DNA from: Pirellulaceae bacterium
Lineage (GTDB): Bacteria > Planctomycetota > Planctomycetia > Pirellulales > Pirellulaceae
NCBI GenBank assembly: GCA_024102795.1
Contig: JAGFJK010000239.1
Span: 20,593 to 84,592 of the forward strand
Direction: 5' to 3'
Length of the DNA stretch: 64,000 nucleotides
Both the position numbers and the translations under genes were made by a program. Under the pieces are notes generated by a model, which made no database searches, was not told where the DNA came from, and saw only the letters and a list, made by a program, of their open reading frames with translations. This document shows positions 17,732-25,258 of this stretch, one piece after another (position 1 is the first letter of the stretch; every line of letters begins with the position of its first letter).

Positions 17732-18040
17732 CGTCTTATCACCTCAGGTGCTGCTTCCCGACGGTTACGCAAGAATTGTCTGCCTATACTGTTCCTAGCA
17801 CATCCCCGGGCAAGTGACGGAACGTGGACGAAAGAAGCAACGTGTGGGGATTGCGAGGACTGGTCCGGTTCAGCGGCAAGGTGGCGTCAAAAATGTGTCG
17901 GACTTTGGCCGCGGCACCTGGAAAACGTCAAGACGTCCTTGGTAGACTGGAGTCGTGAGTTGCTTCAGGGGAAGGCTGACCGCGCCCGGAAGCCCGTTTT
18001 GAACCATCCATTGCAACTGGGGAAGCGGGAGGCAAGTACC
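17732..18040. other. Intergenic region between divergent genes
   Basis: 309 bp. It probably carries two promoters, but no -35/-10 pair is convincing. Nothing else recognisable. Confidence 0.35.
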
Positions 18041-18667
18041 ATGCATCAGCAAATGCTGCGGATCGTGTTGGGGAGTGTCGTGGCCTTGTCGGCGGGCCTG
18101 TTTTGGACGGACCGGCCGGCAGCGGCACAAGTCTGGGTTGGCGCTCAGCCCGTGGCGCAGCCCGTGGTGGGCTTCGTGCCGGAAAACCGGGGTCTTTTTG
18201 GCCGGCGAACCGTCTGGCGGCCCGTCGTCGCCGCGCCCGTCATGGCGGCCCCGGTCGTGGCGGCCCCGGTCGTGGCGGCCCCGGTAGTCACCACCTTTCA
18301 AGCTCCGACAACCATCGTCACGCAACGAGTTGTCGTTCCCTCAACCGTGGTTTCGCAATCGGCCTTATTCGCCGCCCCGGTCGTGACGCAGCGGGTCGTG
18401 GTGCCGGCTCCGATCGTGATGCCGGCTCCGGTCGTGACGCAGCGGGTCGTGGTGCCGGCTCCGGTCGTGACACAGCGGGTCGTGGTGCCGGCTCCGGTCA
18501 GCAGCTTTTCCGTGCCCGTCACCGAGTTCTCTGCCGCCCCTGTGACCACCTTCCACGCCCCGGCCACGACCGTGGTGGGGGCTCCCACGACCACCTTCTT
18601 CGCTCCCACTAACGTCCTGGCGCCCGCACCAGTGACCACGTACTTCCCGGCCATCCCCGGCTATTAG
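18041..18667 (+). CDS. Secreted Pro/Val-rich repeat protein
   Basis: 208 residues from the ATG at 18041; the open frame upstream lacks a signal. A signal peptide (MLRIVLGSVVALSAGLFW..., cut after AAA) is followed by low-complexity Ala/Pro/Val repeats. APVVAAPV units come first, then three copies of an 11-residue unit close to PVVTQRVVVPA encoded by 33-bp repeats around 18377-18500. It ends with Thr/Phe-rich APTTTFF phrases. Probably an exported structural or wall-like protein; no enzyme motif. Confidence 0.7.
   Translation: MHQQMLRIVLGSVVALSAGLFWTDRPAAAQVWVGAQPVAQPVVGFVPENRGLFGRRTVWRPVVAAPVMAAPVVAAPVVAAPVVTTFQAPTTIVTQRVVVPSTVVSQSALFAAPVVTQRVVVPAPIVMPAPVVTQRVVVPAPVVTQRVVVPAPVSSFSVPVTEFSAAPVTTFHAPATTVVGAPTTTFFAPTNVLAPAPVTTYFPAIPGY
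18377..18500 (+). repeat. 33-bp tandem repeats in the Pro/Val-rich gene
   Basis: Three near-identical copies of a unit beginning CCGGTCGTGACGCAGCGGG are visible, with a short diverged insert between the first and second. Confidence 0.75.
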
Positions 18668-19034
18668 TGGTTGTCAGTTGTCAGAAAGCAGGGCTTGTCC
18701 TGCGACTACGGTTGTGGCGGGACTAGGCGCGCGGGGTCCGAAAGCTCTACCCGCGTTCTCTGCGCCTGCATCGGCGGTAGGCCCTCACCCGTCGAGGTCG
18801 TGCAGTCGACCCAGGGTGCGCCCGAAGCGGGCGACCCTGGGCTGGGTTGTTCAACGCCTACGGCGTAAAGACAGCGCCGGAAATCGACAAGCGAGGATTC
18901 CTGGACGATTCATCCCTGGCTGGGAAGTTGGCGAAGGGGCTGTTTCTGGATACGATGAGGGTACTTCGGCGCAGGCACCCGCCGGATCGCGATCCGCATG
19001 CACCCCCCCTTTTGAATGACCGGGAGCTTCCACC
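18668..19034. other. Intergenic region with heptamer remnant and hairpin repeat
   Basis: 367 bp without a credible gene. Immediately after the stop there are two TTGTCAG heptamers, the same unit as the array at 39.7 kb. At 18810-18841 there is a strong hairpin. The rest shows nothing recognisable. Confidence 0.45.
18810..18841. repeat. Palindromic hairpin element
   Basis: CCCAGGGT, a bulged G, CGCCCG, loop AAG, CGGGCG and ACCCTGGG form a 14-bp stem with one bulge. No T run follows. It looks like an interspersed palindromic element rather than a terminator. Confidence 0.6.
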
Positions 19035-20402
19035 ATGAGTGAAGGAAAACAAAACGGCTTGACTCGTCGGCAGATGTTGTCGACTTCCGGCAAGGTCGTG
19101 GCGGCCAGCACGTTGGCCAGCGTGGTGCTGCCCCATGTTCATGCGGCTCAGGAGAACACGATTCAAGTGGCCCTGGTGGGCTGCGGTGGGCGAGGAACGG
19201 GCGCCGCGTCCAATGCCTTGTCCACGAAGCAGGACCCCACGCGGCTGGTGGCGATGGCCGACGTGTTCGAGAACCGGCTGGATGTCAGCTACAACAGCCT
19301 GAAGAATCTGCATCCGGACCAGATTACCGTGGATGCGGACAGCAAGTTCATCGGTTTTGACGGTTACCGTAAGGCGATGGACTGCCTGCGTCCCGGCGAC
19401 GTCGTGATCCTGACCACGCCGCCCGCCTTCCGCTGGGTACAGTTCCAGTACGCCATCGAGAAGGGTTTGAACGTCTTCATGGAGAAGCCAATCTCGGTGG
19501 ACGGCCCCAGCAGCCGAAAGATGTTCGAGCTGGGCGAGGAATCGGTGCGGCGGAACCTGAAGGTGGGCGTCGGGCTGATGTGCCGTCACTGTGAGGCCCG
19601 CGGCGAGCTGTACAACCGGATCCAGGATGGGCAGATTGGCGACCTGATCCTGCTCCGAGCGTACCGCGTCGTGGGCCCCACCGGCTCGGCGTTCGCCGAG
19701 GCGAAGCCGGAGGGGATCAGCGAGCTGATGTACCAGATCAGGAATTTTCACGCCTTCCTCTGGGCCAGCGGCGGGGCGTACAGCGACTTTCTGATCCACA
19801 ATATCGACGAGTGCTGCTGGATGAAGAATGCCTGGCCCGTGGAGGCGAAGGCATACGGCGGCCGGCATTATCGCGAGAACTACGTGGACCAGAACTTCGA
19901 TGTCTACACGGTCGAGTACACGTTTGCCGACGGCGCCAAGCTGATGCTGGAAGGGCGCTGCATGCCGGGCTGCGCGAACGAGTTTGCCAGCTACGCGCAC
20001 GGGGCGCGGGGCTCGGCCGTCATCTCCACCTCCTCGCACTCGCCCGCCAGGTGCCGGATCTACGATGGCCAGGGGATGGTTCCCGACAAGCTGGCCTGGC
20101 AGTTCGGAAAGAAGGAACCCAATCCCTACCAGTTGGAATGGGACAAGCTGATCGCGGCGATCCGCGAGGACAAGCCGTTCAACGAAGTCCAGCGAGGCGC
20201 CGAGGCCAGTCTGGTCACCGCGATGGGGCGCATGGCGGCGCACACCGGCCAGATCGTCACGTATGACGACATGCGCAACTGCGCTCACGAGTTCGCCCCG
20301 GACGTGGACAAGCTGACTTTGGATTCGGCCGCTCCGTTGCAGGCCGGACCCGACGGGAAGTATCCCATTCCCGAACCAGGCCGGAAGCAGCTCGAGTTCT
20401 AG
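19035..20402 (+). CDS. Gfo/Idh/MocA-family oxidoreductase, Tat-exported
   Basis: 455 residues. The N-terminus TRRQMLSTSGKVVAASTLAS is a twin-arginine-type signal. The NAD(P)-binding loop is VALVGCGGRGTG near residues 49-60, and the catalytic EKP motif is FMEKPISVDG near 154-163. The C-terminal half is the usual Gfo/Idh/MocA alpha/beta domain. These enzymes oxidise or reduce sugars and cyclitols; large families of Tat-exported members are typical of planctomycetes. Substrate cannot be told. It stands alone, with long gaps on both sides. Confidence 0.9.
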   Translation: MSEGKQNGLTRRQMLSTSGKVVAASTLASVVLPHVHAAQENTIQVALVGCGGRGTGAASNALSTKQDPTRLVAMADVFENRLDVSYNSLKNLHPDQITVDADSKFIGFDGYRKAMDCLRPGDVVILTTPPAFRWVQFQYAIEKGLNVFMEKPISVDGPSSRKMFELGEESVRRNLKVGVGLMCRHCEARGELYNRIQDGQIGDLILLRAYRVVGPTGSAFAEAKPEGISELMYQIRNFHAFLWASGGAYSDFLIHNIDECCWMKNAWPVEAKAYGGRHYRENYVDQNFDVYTVEYTFADGAKLMLEGRCMPGCANEFASYAHGARGSAVISTSSHSPARCRIYDGQGMVPDKLAWQFGKKEPNPYQLEWDKLIAAIREDKPFNEVQRGAEASLVTAMGRMAAHTGQIVTYDDMRNCAHEFAPDVDKLTLDSAAPLQAGPDGKYPIPEPGRKQLEF

Positions 20403-21167
20403 CCGTCCGCCGGACAATTCTGCAAAAAGTTCTTCGCGGGGTGCGAATAACCGCAATAATCGGGCAACTCCGCGGAATTGTAGAATTCGTCCACCCTGCC
20501 GGTGCGCGCAAACTGCCCAAGAGTGGCTGTCTGCGGGACTAATTGTTAAGAAATGCAAGGTGTCCGGCACTCACTTAAGACCCCCGAGTGCCACCATCGG
20601 AGCGCCTGGTTCGCTCAAATTGTGGAGCCCGCTTACGGGGCCGGTTGGCTGCTCTTGATCGAGCGCGGGGCAACGCTTATATTCGCCGGCTCGACGCTCG
20701 TTGAGCTGAAACATCCAGCTCAACGCGTTGCGTGACTTGCAGGTCAATGGGTGGGGCAGCCCAGGGCACCTTTCTGGTACCGCGTTCGCGCCATTTCTCC
20801 TGACCTGAGTTCCCGTCAACCTTCGGAGCAAGTTCCGAGAGTGACGGAAATTCCCTTCCGGTCATTCGATTTCAACGTCTCATGCAAAACGATCCGTGGC
20901 CCGGCGGACCGCTGCCGGTCTTCGTTTACCTGCCTTTCCTCGCGCTTGTGCAATCACCGCACGAGCGGTCAATCCCGGCGCGCAGCCGCGGGCGGCCCGG
21001 CCAGGCTTTGACGGATTGCCAGCCCGACTGACGATTCGGAATCGAGAAGAAGCGCGCCGGTTCGTCAGGTCTTGTGGACGCCGATATGGCTGCGAGGCAC
21101 GAAAAGTCTCGTCGCCACCGGGGTCGGCCTGGCATTCATTCTCCGCAGCCAGCACAGGGGCAGCAGC
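20403..21167. other. Long intergenic region without a gene
   Basis: 765 bp. No frame has coding character: the longest peptides are Arg/Ser-rich and unmotivated. A phrase AAGGTGTCCGGCACT near 20558 resembles short repeats I associate with REP-type elements, but only one copy is seen. No RNA gene recognised. Confidence 0.4.
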
Positions 21168-24100
21168 ATGTTTTGGAACGCGCTTCGTGTCGCATTGTTT
21201 CTCGATAACAACAGTTTTCCTGCCGCGAGGGACCGCCGGGGCAGTAGGCGGCTGCGGTTTCTCTCGCCGTTAATGGAGCCCCTGGAGAGCCGCCGATTGC
21301 TGGCGAGCGAACTGGGGCTGATCACGCTGAATCCAAGTTCGGGGCAAGTGACGATTTACGGCACGCCGGACCACGACTCGGCTTTTGTCCGATACGAGGG
21401 TGCCGCGGAGGTGGCGGTCACGATTGAAACCAGTCTCGGCACCGAGACCGAACTTTATTCGCGAGTCCAGGTTCGCGGTATCGTGTTCTTTGGCGGCGAC
21501 GGTGACGACCGGTTCACGAACGATACGTTCATCGCGTCGGAGGCCCACGGCGGCTACGGTGCCGATCAGTTGCTGGGCGGCGACGGGGACGATCGCCTGT
21601 ATGGCGGCCCGGGCAATGACCTGATCGAGGGCCGGGCAGGGGCCGACCTGTTGGGCGGAGGCGACGGCGACGACACGTTGCGGGGCGGTGACGGCCCGGA
21701 TCAGTTGTTCGGCGAGTGGGGGCACGACCTGCTGCATGGCGACGCCGGCGACGACCGGTTGTTCGGCTATGACGGCAACGATCAACTGTGGGGCGGTTCG
21801 GGCAATGACTTCCTGTTCGGGGACAACGACCAGGATACCATCGATGGCGGAGCGGGCGACGATTACGTGTTTGGCGGTGCCGGCGACGACATCCTCCAGG
21901 GCGGCGATGATTCCGATCGCATCTTTGCCGGCGTGGGCGACGACGTGGCCGATGGAGGACCGGGGACGGACTATCTGTTCGGCGACGCGGGCGATGACCT
22001 GTTGCGGGGAGGACTTGGCGACGACCAACTGTTTGGCGAGGCGGGCAACGACACGCTGGAGGGCGGTGACGGCGACGATCGCCTGTTCGCCGGCGCGGAC
22101 GACGACCTGTTGTACGGCGGCAACGGCCACGACTATCTGTTCGGCGAGGAAGGCCACGACACGCTGCATGGCGAGGCGGGCCACGACCAACTGTTCGGTC
22201 AAGGCGGCGACGACCACATCCTGGGCGGCACGGGCGAGGACCGGATTTTCGGCGGCTTTGGCAACGATCGGGCCGAGGGCGGGCCGGATACCGACTTTGT
22301 GTTCGGCGAGGCCGGGGACGATTGGCTGGACGGCGGAGACGGCCACGACTTCGTGTATGGCGGAGTCGGCCAGGACACGCTGCTGGGCGGAGTCGGCTCC
22401 GACAACCTCTACGGCGGAGACGGTGCGGACTTCCTGGACGCGGGCGCCGGCGACGACGCCCTGCTAGGCGGTCCCGGCGACGATGTGATGCACGGCGGCG
22501 ATGGCCACGACGTGCTGTACGGCGAGCAGGGAAACGATATCCTCCGTGGCGGAGCCGGCAACGATTCGCTGATCGGTCATGAAGGCGACGACGTGCTGAT
22601 TGGCGGCGATGGCGACGACGGGCTGCTGGGCAGCGAGGGCCGGGACCTGTTGATCGGCGGCCGGGACCGGGACGATCTGCTGGGACTGGCCGGCGAGGAC
22701 ATCCTGAACGGCGGCTCCACCAGCTTCGACGACGATGACGACGCGCTGCGGGCGATCATGGCCATCTGGAGCGGCGGCCAGGACTTCACGGCCCGCGTCC
22801 AAATGCTGGAAGATCCGACCCAGCCCCTCGCCCTCCGCTCGGCCGTGACCGTGCACGACGACGGCGTCGTCGATCGGTTGGCCGGGTACGAGGATCGGGA
22901 CTGGTTTTTCGAGACCGGTTGGCTGGCGGGCCAACGCTACGGTGCGAACGATCCGCCGCCAGCGACCGTCTACACCACGCTGCTGACGTTGGACAACCTG
23001 GCGGACATCGGGCACCACGATTATCGGCAGACCTTGATTCCGCACGCGCACGACCCCGCCGCGCGCCGCGAGCACTCGGCGATGCTGTCCGTGTTCGACT
23101 ACCGCGACATGACGCACGAGGCGCGGCAAAGCGGCAACTGGAGCGACTCGGCTACCTGGGCCGGCGGCGCGGTGCCGCCGTCGGGCGCCTACGTGCTGAT
23201 TCCGGCCGGAGTGGAACTGACCGTGGACGGCCAGCTCCCCAGCGTCCTGCACACACTGCGCGTGGATGGCGTCCTGCGGTTCTCCACCTCGGTCGACTCG
23301 CGGCTGCGCGTCAACTCGATGCTGGTGGCTCCTGGCGGGCGGTTGGAAATGGGAACCGCCGAGCAACCGATCCCGGGTCACATCACGGCCCGCATCGCGA
23401 TCGCCGACACGGGTCCGATCGACCGGGTGCGCGATCCGTTCGCCTTCGGCCGCGGGCTGGTGGTCCACGGCGCGGCCCAGTTCCACGGCGAGCAGCGGAC
23501 CTCCCACCTGCCGCTGGCCGTCGCGCCCTCGGCCGGGACGAAGGAATTGCAGTTGGAGCAGTTGCCGACCAACTGGCGGGTGGGCGACCAGATTGTGGTC
23601 AGCGGCACGCGGCACGACCGGCTGGACCACGAGGTCCGCGAAATCCTGGCGATCAACGGCAATCGGCTGACCGTGGCCCCGCTGGAGTTCGACCATCTCG
23701 TGCCCAAGCCCGAACTGCGCGTCCACGTGGCGCATCTGACCCGGAACGTGGTGGTCGAATCCGAAAGCCGGGCGGCCGACCGCCGAGGTCACGTCATGTT
23801 CATGCACACGCCTCTCGTGGAGGTGCACAACACGGCCTTCGAGGGGCTGGGACGCAGCGACAAGCTGCGGCCGATCAACGACAGCGTGGTCGACTCGCTG
23901 GGCAATCTCCAACCGGGCAGCGGTACCAATCAGCGCGGGCGCTACGCGGTGCACTTCCACCGCATCGGCACCGATCAAGGTGCCGCCCCGATTGCCGTCC
24001 AAGGCAACGTGGTTCGCGACAGCTTGGGCTGGGGCTTTGTCAATCACAGCAGCAATATCGACATGACGGACAACGTGGCCTTCGACGTGGACGGTTCGGC

Positions 24101-25166
24101 GTTCGTCACTGAAGCGGGCGACGAAATCGGCAGCTTCCGCCGCAATATCGCCATCTACTCCCAGGGTTCAAGCGAAAGCGACATCATCGGCCGCTTCGGA
24201 TTGCAGGACTTCGGGCACCAGGGAGACGGCTTCTGGCTGCAGGGGCCGGGCGTGGTGGTCGAGGAGAATATCGCCTCCGGCCAGGCGGGGAACGGCATCG
24301 TGTTCTTCACCTTCGGCTTTATCGACGCGGCCAAGGGAACCACGATGTTTCCCAGCGCGAACCTGCCCGATCCGTCGATCGCCGGGGGAGCCGCCGCGGT
24401 CGGCGTGGGCGACGTGCCCTTGTTCTCGTTCCGGAACAACACGGTCTACGATTCGTCTCAAGGCGTGCAGACCCGCTACCACCTGCTGGACAAGACCCAC
24501 GACCAGCAGACCCTGATTCAAGATCTGCTGCTGTGGAACAACCGCGTGGGGATGAACGTGCCCTACACGAACGACACCGAACTGCGGGACGTGCGGATCA
24601 TTCACGGCTTCGACCGCCTGGGAGATACCGGCCTGGACCGCAACCACGATACCGAGGGCATCCTGTACAACAACGTCTGGATCGAGGGCTACTACTTCGG
24701 TATGCGGGTACCGAATCAGAACGACAGCGTGATCCAGGGCGGTTACTTCAAGAATGTGAAGAATATCGTGGTGGCCTCGGTGTCCAAGGCGCCGCGCAGC
24801 GTGCTGATTACGGGCGACATCACGTTTGACGTGATCCCGCCCTCCGTGTTGAACGGCCACATCCAGGTCCGCGTCATGACCGACGCTACGTACGCCCTGA
24901 CCGACTATCCGGGAGTCGAGGCGTTCCTGGCGGACACGGTGACGCTGAACTTCGGCGAATTCCGCCAGGCGCGACTGTACTTCGCCGAGCAGCGGGCCAG
25001 CCACGTGGTGTTCCCGTCGAGCGGTCCGCACATTCCGCCGCAATACGTGGGCCGGACGAACCAGCAGTTGTGGGATAGCCATGGCCTGGCCTTGGGCGGA
25101 GCGATCGCACCGGACGACGCACTGCTGGTCAGTGGCGTGGTGGGACTGGTCGACATGACGCCGTAG
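21168..25166 (+). CDS. Large secreted RTX-repeat protein with G8 domain and beta-helix
   Basis: 1332 residues from the ATG at 21168; the frame is open 96 bp further up from a TTG only. Near residue 30 lies MEPLESRRLLASE, the N-terminal motif of planctomycete extracellular proteins. Residues about 110-525 are RTX-type nonapeptides (GGxGxDxLxG), dozens in number, which bind calcium and fold on export. Residues about 645-730 form a G8 domain (SATWAGGAVPPSGAYVLIP and VDGQLPSVLHTLRVDG). A right-handed beta-helix with many VxxNxVxD phrases runs to about 1210. The G8 plus beta-helix pair recalls CEMIP/TMEM2-type polysaccharide-acting proteins. Substrate unknown. Confidence 0.85.
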   Translation: MFWNALRVALFLDNNSFPAARDRRGSRRLRFLSPLMEPLESRRLLASELGLITLNPSSGQVTIYGTPDHDSAFVRYEGAAEVAVTIETSLGTETELYSRVQVRGIVFFGGDGDDRFTNDTFIASEAHGGYGADQLLGGDGDDRLYGGPGNDLIEGRAGADLLGGGDGDDTLRGGDGPDQLFGEWGHDLLHGDAGDDRLFGYDGNDQLWGGSGNDFLFGDNDQDTIDGGAGDDYVFGGAGDDILQGGDDSDRIFAGVGDDVADGGPGTDYLFGDAGDDLLRGGLGDDQLFGEAGNDTLEGGDGDDRLFAGADDDLLYGGNGHDYLFGEEGHDTLHGEAGHDQLFGQGGDDHILGGTGEDRIFGGFGNDRAEGGPDTDFVFGEAGDDWLDGGDGHDFVYGGVGQDTLLGGVGSDNLYGGDGADFLDAGAGDDALLGGPGDDVMHGGDGHDVLYGEQGNDILRGGAGNDSLIGHEGDDVLIGGDGDDGLLGSEGRDLLIGGRDRDDLLGLAGEDILNGGSTSFDDDDDALRAIMAIWSGGQDFTARVQMLEDPTQPLALRSAVTVHDDGVVDRLAGYEDRDWFFETGWLAGQRYGANDPPPATVYTTLLTLDNLADIGHHDYRQTLIPHAHDPAARREHSAMLSVFDYRDMTHEARQSGNWSDSATWAGGAVPPSGAYVLIPAGVELTVDGQLPSVLHTLRVDGVLRFSTSVDSRLRVNSMLVAPGGRLEMGTAEQPIPGHITARIAIADTGPIDRVRDPFAFGRGLVVHGAAQFHGEQRTSHLPLAVAPSAGTKELQLEQLPTNWRVGDQIVVSGTRHDRLDHEVREILAINGNRLTVAPLEFDHLVPKPELRVHVAHLTRNVVVESESRAADRRGHVMFMHTPLVEVHNTAFEGLGRSDKLRPINDSVVDSLGNLQPGSGTNQRGRYAVHFHRIGTDQGAAPIAVQGNVVRDSLGWGFVNHSSNIDMTDNVAFDVDGSAFVTEAGDEIGSFRRNIAIYSQGSSESDIIGRFGLQDFGHQGDGFWLQGPGVVVEENIASGQAGNGIVFFTFGFIDAAKGTTMFPSANLPDPSIAGGAAAVGVGDVPLFSFRNNTVYDSSQGVQTRYHLLDKTHDQQTLIQDLLLWNNRVGMNVPYTNDTELRDVRIIHGFDRLGDTGLDRNHDTEGILYNNVWIEGYYFGMRVPNQNDSVIQGGYFKNVKNIVVASVSKAPRSVLITGDITFDVIPPSVLNGHIQVRVMTDATYALTDYPGVEAFLADTVTLNFGEFRQARLYFAEQRASHVVFPSSGPHIPPQYVGRTNQQLWDSHGLALGGAIAPDDALLVSGVVGLVDMTP

Positions 25167-25182
25167 GCGGGCAGCGAACATT

Positions 25183-25254
25183 GTCGCCTTTCGCTTCTTA
25201 CAGGCGCGCGCTACTTTCGCGGAGCGAAAGGCGACTATTTCCGGCGAAAGTAGC
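25183..25254. repeat. Palindromic interspersed repeat (copy 1)
   Basis: GTCGCCTTTCGCT at 25183-25195 pairs perfectly with AGCGAAAGGCGAC at 25223-25235, and GCTACTTTCGC at 25210-25220 pairs with GCGAAAGTAGC at 25244-25254. A 29-bp part is identical to a copy near 58.55 kb. It lies between the RTX gene and treY. Confidence 0.8.
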
Positions 25255-25258
25255 GCGG

